From CAKVLS01 sp045638465 (GTDB lineage Bacteria > Bacillota > Clostridia > Christensenellales > UBA1242), in contig JAZUBK010000003.1 in assembly GCA_045638465.1 (NCBI GenBank), positions 1 to 64,000 of the forward strand: 64,000 nucleotides of DNA, given 5' to 3'. Positions 16,902-25,014 of the stretch are shown here, piece after piece. Under the pieces are notes generated by a model. It was given only the letters and a program-made list of their open reading frames with translations. It was not told the DNA's origin and did no database searches. A program made the translations under genes and the position numbers. Numbering within the stretch: the first letter of the stretch is position 1; every line of letters begins with the position of its first letter.

Positions 16902-17638
16902 TGGAATATACAAAACCAAACGAAATGGTTTATGACCTGCAGTGCAAAGGCTTTAAAATTATCCAAGACAAAAACGGATATTGCTTTACTACCGATAGCG
17001 TACTCCTTGCTAATTTTGTAAGATGTAAGCCAAAAGATAGGGTGGTAGAATTTTGCTCTGGAAGTGGCGTTGTGTCTATTCTTGCCTATGCAAAAAACAG
17101 ATGCAAAGACTATACGATGGTCGAGCTTCAACCAAGACTTGCAGATATGAGCAACCGAACAATTATGTTAAATAATTTGCAAGAATATATAAAAGTAGAA
17201 AACACATCTATCCAAAATTTTGCAGAAAGCAACCACGAAAATTTTGATGTTGTATTTTGCAATCCACCATATTTTTCTGACGCAAGAGCTGATAAAAATA
17301 TGGTAGAAGAAATAAAACTTGCAAGACACGAAATAGCAATGAACTTGCAAGATCTTGCAAAATCAATAAACAAAGTATTGAAGTTTGGTGGAAAGTTTTT
17401 TATCGTACATAAAGCAGAGAGATTTGATGAAATTATAACTACCTTTATGCAAAATAATCTTTCTATTAAAAATGTAGTATTTTGTCACCCAAAAATTGAT
17501 AAAGATGCTTCATTTGTGCTTTTTGAGGGGCTTAAAGGGGGTAAAAACGGCCTTAAAGTGTTACCTCCACTAATTCTCAACGAAAAAACTGGCGAGATTT
17601 CAGAGCAAGTTAAAGGCATCTACAATCGTAATGTCTAA
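16901..17638 (+). CDS. trmN6: tRNA1(Val) (adenine(37)-N6)-methyltransferase family protein
   Basis: 245 residues, class I N6-adenine methyltransferase. Motif I is VVEFCSGSGVVSIL, and the catalytic motif is CNPPYF (NPPY). The N-terminal GFKIIQDKNGYCFTTDSVLLANFV is typical of the TrmN6/YfiC/YabB family. Substrate assignment rests on family and on synteny with Bacillus yabB next to yaaT. Its ATG overlaps the ricT stop (TAATG). The end overlaps spmB by 4 bp in convergent orientation with no visible terminator between them. Confidence 0.88.
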   Translation: MEYTKPNEMVYDLQCKGFKIIQDKNGYCFTTDSVLLANFVRCKPKDRVVEFCSGSGVVSILAYAKNRCKDYTMVELQPRLADMSNRTIMLNNLQEYIKVENTSIQNFAESNHENFDVVFCNPPYFSDARADKNMVEEIKLARHEIAMNLQDLAKSINKVLKFGGKFFIVHKAERFDEIITTFMQNNLSIKNVVFCHPKIDKDASFVLFEGLKGGKNGLKVLPPLILNEKTGEISEQVKGIYNRNV

Positions 17639-18141
17639 ATTATTTTGCAAACAAAACAACCAAAGATAACTCCAATAATTGTAGCAAGAAGTGAAACGGG
17701 AATTGCGTAGCCAAGCCGTTTCACTTTTGTTTTTGAAAAGTAAATAGTCGAAATATAAAAGACCGTTTCACTACTACCCATTATTACACTTGCACATCTT
17801 GAAATATAACTATCTACACCATAAGTTTTGTAAATATTGTCAAGTAGGGCAAGACTACCGCTTCCGCTAAAAGGTTTTAGGAGTGTTAATTCACAAAGTT
17901 CAGTAGGTATGCCAAACAATTTAAAAATTGGTGATAAAAGTTTTGCAAGGTAAAAAGATAAATTACTCACCCTAAACAATTCTATCATTATCATAATTGC
18001 AATAATAAAAGGGAAGATGTCTATTATAAGTGATAAGCTCTTTTTTGCACCCGTTGTAAAACTGCTATAGCAGTTTACTTTTTTTATAAAGCCATAGAAC
18101 AAAATAAATAGTATTATAATCGGAATTATATAGTCGCTCAT
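17635..18141 (-). CDS. spmB: Spore maturation protein B
   Basis: 168 residues, integral membrane protein of the nucleoside-recognition (Gate) family. SpmA and SpmB are needed for spore core dehydration. Motifs: FIIAIMIMIELFRVSN, LKPFSGSGSLALLDNIYKTYG (the family PFSGSGxxGxL), and GSSETVFYISTIYFS, all strongly diagnostic. Several membrane helices. The start codon overlaps the spmA stop (ATGA), so the pair is co-translated. It is convergent with trmN6. Confidence 0.93.
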   Translation of the reverse strand: MSDYIIPIIILFILFYGFIKKVNCYSSFTTGAKKSLSLIIDIFPFIIAIMIMIELFRVSNLSFYLAKLLSPIFKLFGIPTELCELTLLKPFSGSGSLALLDNIYKTYGVDSYISRCASVIMGSSETVFYISTIYFSKTKVKRLGYAIPVSLLATIIGVIFGCFVCKII

Positions 18142-18698
18142 TTTTTCTTAACCTTATTTAGTAATATTGAAATAACTACACCAACAATCGTTGTTATAAG
18201 TGTTGTAATAAGCGTCGGCAAAAATATATCTCCGGGGCTATTGCTTCCATTTGCTATCCTAAGCCCAATCACTGTAGTAGGTAGCACCTGAAGAGAGGTT
18301 GCACAAAGCACAAAAAACAATTTCATATTTGGCGTTGCTCTATCGCTTCCGTCTTGCAACTTTTTCATAGCCTCTATTCCCATAGGCGTTGCCACTCCGC
18401 CCATACCAAGTATATTTGTAGAGATGCTAAGGCAAATTACCTTGTTTGTGTCAGGATCTAACTTACCAAATAATCTGGAGGTAAAAGGATAAAGTTTTTT
18501 TGCTAGTTTGTCAGACAGTCCACTATCTTCTGCGATTTGCAAAAGTCCAAGCCAAACGCTATATATAACCAAAAGGTCAAAGCATAACCCAAAACTATTT
18601 TGACAGGCATTAATCATCGAAGATAGCGTAAGGCTAGGTGATATAAAAATAATAAGTATAGTCGAAATTATAATGCAAATTAACCAAATTTTGTTCAT
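18138..18698 (-). CDS. spmA: Spore maturation protein A
   Basis: 186 residues, membrane protein partner of SpmB. Motifs: SVWLGLLQIAEDSGLSDKLAKKL, LSISTNILGMGGVATPMGIEAMKKLQ, MKLFFVLCATSLQVLPTT and a Gate-type core, matching SpmA throughout. I place the start at the ATG at 18698 (MNKIWL); an in-frame TTG further upstream has no support. No Shine-Dalgarno sequence is seen, and the apparent sigma-E-like promoter would start the mRNA within about 2 nt of the ATG. Divergent from tatD. Confidence 0.92.
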   Translation of the reverse strand: MNKIWLICIIISTILIIFISPSLTLSSMINACQNSFGLCFDLLVIYSVWLGLLQIAEDSGLSDKLAKKLYPFTSRLFGKLDPDTNKVICLSISTNILGMGGVATPMGIEAMKKLQDGSDRATPNMKLFFVLCATSLQVLPTTVIGLRIANGSNSPGDIFLPTLITTLITTIVGVVISILLNKVKKK

Positions 18699-18707
18699 AA
18701 CTAATAA

Positions 18708-18737
18708 TATATATGTTTTTTTATATAAAAAGTATGC
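18708..18737 (-). promoter_or_regulatory. Candidate sigma-E promoter of spmAB
   Basis: On the minus strand GCATACT (18731-18737), 15 bp, CATATATA (18708-18715). This matches the B. subtilis sigma-E pattern KMATATT-N14/15-CATACAHT at 6 of 7 and 6 of 8 positions. spmAB belongs to the sigma-E regulon in B. subtilis. Confidence 0.45.
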
Positions 18738-18778
18738 CAAATGTTATATTTTGTGTTAATATATTAATAGGTGAAAAT

Positions 18779-19555
18779 ATGTTAATAGATACACATTGCC
18801 ATTTAGACGACAAAAAATTGGCAGATATACAAAAAGAAATAATAGAAAACTTTGAAAAAGATAATATAGAAAAAGTAATTACTAGTTCTTCAAACATCGA
18901 AGAAAGTATGATTGCGTGTGAACTTGCAAATAACAATAGCAGTATCTTTGCAACAATAGGGGTGCACCCTCACTATGCCGATAGTCTAAACGACGACGTG
19001 ATATCAAGGCTAAAAGCGTTATCTACAAACCCAAAGGTTGTAGCAATAGGCGAGATAGGACTAGATTATTATTACAATATCTGCGAAAAAAACGTGCAAA
19101 TAAAAACTTTTACTGACCAAATAATACTAGCAGATAGCCTAAACTTACCAGTTGTGTTTCATATAAGAGATGCTATGGGCGATTTTATGAACATAATTCG
19201 TAGTTATAAAAAATATTTCCGTAATGGCGGGGTTGTTCATAGTTTTAGTGGTAGTGTAGAAATAGCAAAAGAACTTATCTCATACGGCTTTTATCTAGGT
19301 ATAAACGGAATTTGTACCTTTAAAAATGCCAATACTATTTTAGACGTAATAAGAGAAATTCCGCTTAAATATTTACTTCTTGAAACGGACGCTCCATACC
19401 TTACTCCAGAACCACACCGAGGAAAGCCAAATCAACCCAAATATACAATACATATGGCAAACAAAATTGCCGAGCTAAAAAATCTTGGTGTTCAGGAAGT
19501 AATAGAAGAAACAAACAAAAACGCAAAGAAAATATTTACAAGGATCAAAGATTAA
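18779..19555 (+). CDS. tatD: TatD-family metal-dependent hydrolase
   Basis: 258 residues, TIM-barrel DNase-type hydrolase. Metal-binding and signature motifs: DTHCHLDD (residues 4-11), ATIGVHPHYAD, AIGEIGLDYYYN, VVFHIRDA, GGVVHSFSG and LLETDAPYLTPEPHRGK. The exact substrate in Firmicutes is not settled; TatD proteins act as 3' exonucleases or D-Tyr-tRNA hydrolase relatives. I start at 18779, with AGGTG 7 nt upstream and the motif at the N-terminus. The stop overlaps the rsmA start (TAATG), a common Firmicute pairing. Confidence 0.94.
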   Translation: MLIDTHCHLDDKKLADIQKEIIENFEKDNIEKVITSSSNIEESMIACELANNNSSIFATIGVHPHYADSLNDDVISRLKALSTNPKVVAIGEIGLDYYYNICEKNVQIKTFTDQIILADSLNLPVVFHIRDAMGDFMNIIRSYKKYFRNGGVVHSFSGSVEIAKELISYGFYLGINGICTFKNANTILDVIREIPLKYLLLETDAPYLTPEPHRGKPNQPKYTIHMANKIAELKNLGVQEVIEETNKNAKKIFTRIKD

Positions 19556-20394
19556 TGGATAAAATTTTACAAGACAATAATTTTTCGTTCAAAAAACAAT
19601 TTGGACAAAACTTTATAAGCGACAAAAACCTTCTAAAAGCAATAGTAAGAGAGGGGGATATTAATTCTTCTGATGAAGTTTTGGAAATAGGACCAGGTGC
19701 TGGAAGTTTGACCGAAGAACTTTTAGCCACCGCAAAAAAAGTAGTTAGTTACGAAATTGACAAAGACCTTATACCAGTTTTGACTCAAAAGTTTGAAGGT
19801 AAAGAAAATTTTACACTTATAAACTGCGATATAATGAAAGCAGATATTAAAGATATTGAAAGAAACTTCAGTGGCAAATATTCTTTAGTTGCCAATTTGC
19901 CATATTATATTACAAGCCCTATTATTTTTAAATTCTTACAACAATCAACCGCTCTAAAAAGCCTTTATATAATGGTCCAAAAAGAAGTTGGCGAGAGGAT
20001 ATGTTCAAAGTGCGGAACAAAAGACTATGGTGTATTTTCGGTTATAGTAGATAGTTATTGTGACCCAAAAATCACACGTATAGTTCCACGCAATATGTTT
20101 TACCCTGTACCAAATGTAGATTCTTGTATGGTAAAACTAGAGATAAAAGAGGACAAATACAATATACAAGATAGAGCAAAGTTTGAAGGTTTTATCAAAG
20201 CTTGTTTTGTTATGCGCAGAAAAAAATTAACCAACAACCTTGAAAAAGTTTTGACATTATCAAAGACAGAAATAGCAAATAAATTACAAGCATTGGGATT
20301 TAGCCCTGATATAAGAGCCGAAGAGATAACTACAGCTCAGTTTATACAAATATTTGATAATTTTTATAATAATAATTATTTCAAAAACCTATAA
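19555..20394 (+). CDS. rsmA: 16S rRNA (adenine(1518)-N6/adenine(1519)-N6)-dimethyltransferase
   Basis: 279 residues. It dimethylates two adjacent adenines in the 3' hairpin of 16S rRNA, acting in late small-subunit assembly. Motifs: FKKQFGQNFISDKNLL, motif I VLEIGPGAGSLTEEL, the catalytic NLPYYITSPI, and VPNVDSCMVKLE. The C-terminal helical region includes FVMRRKKLTNNLEKV. Translationally coupled to tatD. A terminator overlaps its stop codon. Confidence 0.96.
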   Translation: MDKILQDNNFSFKKQFGQNFISDKNLLKAIVREGDINSSDEVLEIGPGAGSLTEELLATAKKVVSYEIDKDLIPVLTQKFEGKENFTLINCDIMKADIKDIERNFSGKYSLVANLPYYITSPIIFKFLQQSTALKSLYIMVQKEVGERICSKCGTKDYGVFSVIVDSYCDPKITRIVPRNMFYPVPNVDSCMVKLEIKEDKYNIQDRAKFEGFIKACFVMRRKKLTNNLEKVLTLSKTEIANKLQALGFSPDIRAEEITTAQFIQIFDNFYNNNYFKNL

Positions 20395-20413
20395 TTTTGT
20401 TTATAGGTTTTTT
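20383..20413 (+). terminator. rsmA terminator overlapping its stop codon
   Basis: Stem AAACCTATAA/TTATAGGTTT with a 6-nt loop and a T-rich tail; the TAA stop (20392-20394) lies in the 5' arm. Confidence 0.85.
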
Positions 20414-20489
20414 CTTTTTATTACATTATTTGCCAAAAGTAGATTATTTTTTTGAAGTTAGTTCGAATATAATATCCTAGAGGTAAAAT

Positions 20490-21545
20490 ATGTTTTATAA
20501 AAGAACTTTAGTTTTAAGTGATATCAATAACGCAAATAGTAGCAAAAAAGGTGTAATTACATTTGAAAATCTGCCAAACGGAATTAAAGGACAACTACGA
20601 CTTTATAATTTTGATAAAAAGCCCTCAAATGTTGCAATCGGCATTTCGTGTGGTGGGCAAGTAGTCAAAGTGCCCATTTCATTTGTAGATAATACGGTAA
20701 ATTTTGAAATGGAAAAAGGTATCAATCTGCAAGAAAAGTTATCTTGCGGTTTGGTAGATTTGAGTGAAATAACCCACCCACAAATTATTATTGGCGGCAC
20801 ATCAAATTATCTCAATGACTGGGCAGATAAAGTAGAACAAGCCTTTAGCAGTGTAAATTTGCTTGAAAAAGAATCTATCTACGAAAGTAGCCAAGACGAA
20901 ATCGAGCAAGAAATCGCAACTGTACTAAGGCAAGATGCCGAATATAAAGATTGCTCTATGTGTGCAAATTGCAAATACAAACAAGCCTTTTTTGATAGCG
21001 AAAAAGAAAATGAAAAAATTGAGCCTTCTAGCAATATCCAAAAAATAGAAGAGATATTATCTACAGCCTCATTGCAAGAGGTAGAAATAACTTCTGAAAA
21101 TGAAAAAATTGAAAATAAAAAAACAGAAGAAAAACAATCAGAAGTTTCGCCAGTAGAAGATGAAAAAAATAAAGATAATTTAATTGAATCCCCCGCCTTA
21201 GAAAACTCAAATGAAACTGAATTTTATGACCAAATTGAGGATCAAATAAGTGACCTTTTCAAAGCCCATATAAGAGAAGAAAATTTGGAGAGCATTATTC
21301 CAAATTCAAAGTGGGTCAAAGTAGAGTATGAAGACACAGAAGGGCATTATGTTATGGGACTTATATACAATAATAATGTGGTGCAATTTATATCTTATGG
21401 CCTTCCTGCACCAAATAGTTCCGTTCCGCCAAAAGATTTAGAAGACTATGCACAGTGGTTGCCCACTACCAATAGTACAGACGGGCAAGGTTATTGGCTT
21501 GTGTATCAAAGTGCCAAAACAGGAGAATCTGTAAAATCCAAATAA
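20490..21545 (+). CDS. Hypothetical protein with a CxxCxxC cluster and acidic linker
   Basis: 351 residues, not recognised. The N-terminal ~110 residues look like a compact beta-rich domain (ITFENLPNGIKGQLRLYNF, NVAIGISCGGQVVKVPISF). Then follow CSMCANCKYK (three Cys, possible metal site), a long Glu/Lys/Ser-rich linker (about 165-245) and a C-terminal domain with WVKVEYEDTEGHYVMGLIYNNNVVQFISYGLPAP and GQGYWLVYQSAKTG. No signal peptide or membrane helix, so probably cytoplasmic. AGAGGT lies 7 nt before the ATG, with TATAAT at 20468-20473. Monocistronic, with its own terminator. Confidence 0.7.
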   Translation: MFYKRTLVLSDINNANSSKKGVITFENLPNGIKGQLRLYNFDKKPSNVAIGISCGGQVVKVPISFVDNTVNFEMEKGINLQEKLSCGLVDLSEITHPQIIIGGTSNYLNDWADKVEQAFSSVNLLEKESIYESSQDEIEQEIATVLRQDAEYKDCSMCANCKYKQAFFDSEKENEKIEPSSNIQKIEEILSTASLQEVEITSENEKIENKKTEEKQSEVSPVEDEKNKDNLIESPALENSNETEFYDQIEDQISDLFKAHIREENLESIIPNSKWVKVEYEDTEGHYVMGLIYNNNVVQFISYGLPAPNSSVPPKDLEDYAQWLPTTNSTDGQGYWLVYQSAKTGESVKSK

Positions 21546-21570
21546 AGATAGTTTTTAGCTATCTTTTTTT
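21544..21570 (+). terminator. Terminator of the hypothetical gene
   Basis: Stem AAAGATAG/CTATCTTT, 7-nt loop, T7; it begins at the stop codon. Confidence 0.8.
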
Positions 21571-21593
21571 GGTTGCAAATAATTATTAAATAA

Positions 21594-21622
21594 TTGACAA
21601 TATGCTTGATATTTGATATGAT
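21594..21622 (+). promoter_or_regulatory. Strong sigma-A promoter of the lipoprotein gene
   Basis: TTGACA at 21594-21599, 17 bp, then TGATATGAT, an extended -10 with the hexamer at 21617-21622. Confidence 0.8.
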
Positions 21623-21649
21623 TAGTTTATGTAATTAAGAGGACTAAAT

Positions 21650-23044
21650 ATGAAGAGAAAACTATTAACAATTTTATCATGTCTTATCATGTTTGTATGT
21701 ATATTGACAGGTTGCGGAGCAAAAGGCCTATCTGGTGGCCCAGCTTCTAGCGATACTGTATATGGAAATGGCGGATATGTAGTAAGAAAAGGAAACTATG
21801 TTTACTTTGCAAACTCATATACAAATAAGTCTATTTCTGAAAACGACAACAAATATGGTAAAGAAACTTTATCTGCAATATATAGAGCAAAACTAAACGA
21901 AAGTGGCACGCTAGATCTAGACGAAGACGGCAACCCAAAAAATGTAAAACTTTTAGCTAAACAAATTGCTGGTTTTAACAAAAGCGGAATTTACATCTTC
22001 GGCAACTATATCTATTATGCAACTCCAAAAACTCTAAAAGTAAAATCAGATATTGGTACAAGCGAACTTTTGGAAGGTCTTATTAGCTTTGAAAGAGTTA
22101 AACTTGACGGTACTGATCACAAAACACTTTATAGCATTGATACTTTAGGTGAAGACTTAGATTATTCATTTAACCTAGTAGGCAGCAACGTATGTCTTAC
22201 AGTTTTGAATCAAAAAACACTAAAGACTATTTTGGTAGACGTAAACAACGGCAAAAAGAAAGCAACAAAAACTTTGGCAACTAATGTAACTTCTGTAGTA
22301 TTCCCTGAAGTAGAGAATATCTCAAAAGATTACTCTGTTTCTTCTTTTAATAGCTATGCTTACTATACAAAGACAGTTACAGTAGCAAATGGTGGATATG
22401 ATGGCACTAGACTTGCAAAAGTAAAACTTACTGGTTCAAAACCAGCAAAAACTATCGAAGACAACACTGCAAAGACTTTGGTTGCAGCTAAAAATAACAG
22501 ACTATACTATACAGAAGATTCATTACTATATTCAACTTCTGATTTTGAAAGCGCAACTCAATATAGCGCAAACAGTTTGACAGAATATATCATTAATCAA
22601 GATAGCAATGGTACAGATATGGGTATAGTTGCTATGCTTGGCAAAACAATAGTATATTACAGAGGTTTGGGAGATTACACACCACTTCTTGATGTAAAAG
22701 ATGATGAGACAATCAAACTTCTTTATATTCAAAACAACAATATCTATTACACAATCGGTAATACACTTTTCAGCAAGACAATTTACAAAGCAACCTATGA
22801 CGAAAACGAAAGAGCAACTGCTGGTTATACTCATAGCACAAATGTAAATATCACTACTGCAGAAAGCACAGTATTTGATTGTGAAGAAAATTACTTCTTC
22901 TATTACAACACTGTAGAAGAAAGCAACAAAAAATACAGCTATATGCACTTTGTAAAACATTTTGCAGTAAATGACGAAGGAAAAACTTTTGAACAATTTA
23001 TGGGCAAACTTGCAAAGTCTGATGTAAAAGAAGACGAAGAATAA
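21650..23044 (+). CDS. Secreted lipoprotein, possible beta-propeller
   Basis: 464 residues. The signal peptide ends in a lipobox (CILTGC, lipidated Cys22), so the protein should be anchored on the outer face of the membrane. The mature part is rich in repeated short strands of the type GNYVYFANSY, GNYIYYATPKT, NNRLYYTEDSLLYS and QNNNIYYTIGNTLFS, spaced about 50-100 residues apart. This pattern is seen in DUF5050-like or other beta-propeller lipoproteins. Function unknown. It has a strong promoter, an AGAGGA ribosome site and a terminator, and is monocistronic. Codon use is closer to highly expressed genes. Confidence 0.78.
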   Translation: MKRKLLTILSCLIMFVCILTGCGAKGLSGGPASSDTVYGNGGYVVRKGNYVYFANSYTNKSISENDNKYGKETLSAIYRAKLNESGTLDLDEDGNPKNVKLLAKQIAGFNKSGIYIFGNYIYYATPKTLKVKSDIGTSELLEGLISFERVKLDGTDHKTLYSIDTLGEDLDYSFNLVGSNVCLTVLNQKTLKTILVDVNNGKKKATKTLATNVTSVVFPEVENISKDYSVSSFNSYAYYTKTVTVANGGYDGTRLAKVKLTGSKPAKTIEDNTAKTLVAAKNNRLYYTEDSLLYSTSDFESATQYSANSLTEYIINQDSNGTDMGIVAMLGKTIVYYRGLGDYTPLLDVKDDETIKLLYIQNNNIYYTIGNTLFSKTIYKATYDENERATAGYTHSTNVNITTAESTVFDCEENYFFYYNTVEESNKKYSYMHFVKHFAVNDEGKTFEQFMGKLAKSDVKEDEE

Positions 23045-23048
23045 AACT

Positions 23049-23082
23049 AAGAGTAGGGCAAATAAGCCTTACTCTTTTTTTT
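23049..23082 (+). terminator. Terminator of the lipoprotein gene
   Basis: Stem AAGAGTAGGGC/GCCTTACTCTT (one G-U pair) with a 6-nt loop and a T-rich tail. Confidence 0.85.
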
Positions 23083-23102
23083 CTATTACCTAATACTGAG
23101 TT

Positions 23103-23109
23103 TTCGACA
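23103..23109 (-). promoter_or_regulatory. 0A box upstream of spo0A
   Basis: The minus strand reads TGTCGAA, a full match to the 7-base core of the Spo0A-binding site (TGNCGAA), with flanking A residues as in strong 0A boxes. It lies about 45 nt upstream of the TATAAT at 23151-23156. Confidence 0.65.
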
Positions 23110-23150
23110 TTTTTCTATCAAAAACCAAAATTTCCTTTTAATTAGTACAA

Positions 23151-23156
23151 TATAAT
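23151..23156 (+). promoter_or_regulatory. Candidate -10 box of spo0A
   Basis: TATAAT without a convincing -35, as might be expected of an activated promoter; the expected start is about 23163. Confidence 0.5.
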
Positions 23157-23161
23157 ACTCG

Positions 23162-23244
23162 CCAAATAATATCTTTATATGAGCCTTTGTGCTAAACTTT
23201 TCTTGTTTCCGTCAAAAGAAACAAAATAAGTAAATATTATTTGG
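23162..23244 (+). promoter_or_regulatory. spo0A leader with a stem that can pair up to the ribosome site
   Basis: CCAAATAATAT (23162-23172) is the exact complement of ATATTATTTGG (23234-23244), whose last GG starts the GGAGG ribosome site. Inside lies a second hairpin, TTGTTTC/GAAACAA (23203-23209 and 23218-23224). It is not a riboswitch class that I recognise. Confidence 0.45.
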
Positions 23245-23254
23245 AGGAAAATAT

Positions 23255-24019
23255 ATGGACACCACCATAGAAAAACAAACAATAATTTTGGCAGATGACA
23301 ACGAAAGTTATTTGCAATCTCTTACAAAAGAATTTAACGATAGCAACGAATTCGAAGTTGTTGCTAGTGTAACAGATGGAGCAGAGGCTTTGTCTATAAT
23401 CTCTAGCAATAAACCAGACGTTGCAATCTTTGATATAGTCCTTGGAAATTTAGACGGGTTTGAACTTTTAGAACGTATGGAAAAGATGAAACTTCCAACC
23501 AAAAAGTTTGTCTTATCTTCTTTAAAGAACGAAGGCTTTATCCAAAAGGCAATTTCTTTAGGGGCAGATTATTATATGGCAAAACCAGTCAACTTTGACG
23601 TTTTGTCAAAAAGAGTAAAAGAGCTAAAAACTACATCTGCTGTTGTGTCAAATATCAAAAATAGTAAAAATAGATATTTGGACGAAAAGATAAGCAATAT
23701 CTTTATCACTGTCGGAATACCTGCGCATATTAAAGGATATCAATTTTTAAGAGAGGCAATAAAAATGGCTATTGACAACCCAGAGATTATCAATAGTATT
23801 ACAAAACAACTTTATCCATCTATTGCAGAGAGATTTGAAACAAGTGCAAGTAAGGTAGAAAGAGCAATAAGACACGCCATTGAAGTTGCTTGGAATAGAG
23901 GCAAAATTGAGAACATAAATAGTCTATTTGGCGTAAAAGTATATAGCAGTAACGACAAGCCAACCAATGGTGAATTTATAGCTTTAGTAGCGGACAAAAT
24001 GTTAATAGAAGGGGCCTAA
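23255..24019 (+). CDS. spo0A: Sporulation master regulator Spo0A
   Basis: 254 residues. The N-terminal receiver domain has acidic residues D14-D15, phospho-acceptor D60 (AIFDIVLGN) and K110 (YYMAKP). The C-terminal Spo0A DNA-binding domain has GIPAHIKGYQFLREAIKMAID, ITKQLYPSIAERFETSASKVERAIRHAIEVAWNRG and KPTNGEFIALVADKM, which are uniquely Spo0A. Phosphorylated Spo0A commits the cell to sporulation. GGAGG lies 8 nt before the ATG. Upstream are an 0A box, suggesting autoregulation, and a foldable leader. No spoIVB precedes it, unlike the usual spoIVB-spo0A order. Confidence 0.97.
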   Translation: MDTTIEKQTIILADDNESYLQSLTKEFNDSNEFEVVASVTDGAEALSIISSNKPDVAIFDIVLGNLDGFELLERMEKMKLPTKKFVLSSLKNEGFIQKAISLGADYYMAKPVNFDVLSKRVKELKTTSAVVSNIKNSKNRYLDEKISNIFITVGIPAHIKGYQFLREAIKMAIDNPEIINSITKQLYPSIAERFETSASKVERAIRHAIEVAWNRGKIENINSLFGVKVYSSNDKPTNGEFIALVADKMLIEGA

Positions 24020-24048
24020 AAATATCTAAAAAATATATTATAAAATAG

Positions 24049-24077
24049 TGGACAATTTAGCATATTATGACTATAAT
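24049..24077 (+). promoter_or_regulatory. Sigma-A promoter of the zinc-ribbon gene
   Basis: TGGACA at 24049-24054, 17 bp, TATAAT at 24072-24077. Confidence 0.65.
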
Positions 24078-24127
24078 ATAGAAAGTCTAAAAGGATATTA
24101 CTTTTAAGCAAATATAGGAGATTATTT

Positions 24128-24610
24128 ATGAAGAGTCCAGTATATGTAAGATGCCCAAGATGTGAGCTAAACTATATTCAAAAGAAAGACAAATTTTGTA
24201 ACGTATGTAAATTAGAGATGAAAGCTTTGGGTTCTCTTGATATCGAAGATAACCTAGATTTAGAGCTATGCCCAATTTGTAAGGCAAACTATATCAATCC
24301 AGACGAAGATATGTGCGTAGCATGTGCTAAAGAAAGAGCCCTAGAAGAAGGCCTAGTAAATGACAAAGACGGTCAAGATACTGGCTGGGAAGATTTCGAC
24401 AACGACGACGGAAGATATAGTGAAGATGAAGAAACAGGCGAAATGGTTTCTATCACAGATCTAGATGATGACGATGTATTAGAAGACGACGATGATTTGT
24501 CTTTGGCTGACGATGATGATTTAGAAAACGAAAAAATCGAAGACGACGAAAACGAAGATGAGTTTGACGATGCTTTTGATGATCTTGACGATCTAGATGA
24601 CGACGAATAA
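24128..24610 (+). CDS. Double zinc-ribbon protein with a very acidic tail
   Basis: 160 residues, function unknown. Two Cys4 modules: CPRCELNYIQKKDKFCNVC (about 9-27) and CPICKANYINPDEDMCVAC (about 48-66). The C-terminal half (about 83-160) is almost all Asp and Glu. There is no signal peptide. The zinc ribbons with an acidic tail suggest a nucleic-acid or polymerase-associated or ribosome-associated protein, but nothing in the sequence fixes this. Monocistronic: own promoter, TAGGAG ribosome site and terminator. Confidence 0.75.
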   Translation: MKSPVYVRCPRCELNYIQKKDKFCNVCKLEMKALGSLDIEDNLDLELCPICKANYINPDEDMCVACAKERALEEGLVNDKDGQDTGWEDFDNDDGRYSEDEETGEMVSITDLDDDDVLEDDDDLSLADDDDLENEKIEDDENEDEFDDAFDDLDDLDDDE

Positions 24611-24628
24611 TTTAAATATAGATAAAAG

Positions 24629-24656
24629 ACACACCATATTTGGTGTGTTTTTTTTG
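24629..24656 (+). terminator. Terminator of the zinc-ribbon gene
   Basis: Stem ACACACCA/TGGTGTGT with a 4-nt loop and T8. Confidence 0.88.
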
Positions 24657-24699
24657 TTTAACTTTTTTATTTTTTGGAATAATCAAATAGAGGTGAATT

Positions 24700-24927
24700 A
24701 TGAAAAGAAATAATATTACTCTAGATGAGATAAAAGCCAAACTTTTAAAACTCAAAGGCCAGTCAATATCTATAACCGCCAATAGAGGCCGAAATAAAAT
24801 AGAGAAGTTCTCTGGGCTGCTAGAAAATATATATCCTGCAGTCTTTACAATCAAAACAGAGCAAAACTGTAAAACCTATTCTTATAGTGACATTTTATGT
24901 GGAAATGTAAAAATAGATAATAAGTAA
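24700..24927 (+). CDS. veg: Veg family protein
   Basis: 75 residues. The order LDEIKAKLLKLKGQSISITANRGRNKIEKFSGLLENIYPAVFTIKTE then TYSYSDILCGNV matches the small Veg family throughout (IKxxLxxxxGxxVxLxANxGRKKxxExxGxLExxYPxVFxV, YSYxDxL). In B. subtilis Veg affects biofilm gene expression and spore outgrowth; the mechanism is not settled. AGAGGTG is the ribosome site. Veg next to a SipL/DUF3794 gene, as here, is a common clostridial arrangement. Confidence 0.9.
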   Translation: MKRNNITLDEIKAKLLKLKGQSISITANRGRNKIEKFSGLLENIYPAVFTIKTEQNCKTYSYSDILCGNVKIDNK

Positions 24928-25014
24928 AAAAAAAGTATTCATATTTTTTGCATAAGCTTTATATCATATTATATAGCAAACACCTGCTTGTCGGGTCGTG
25001 GTATAGGGGGAAAT

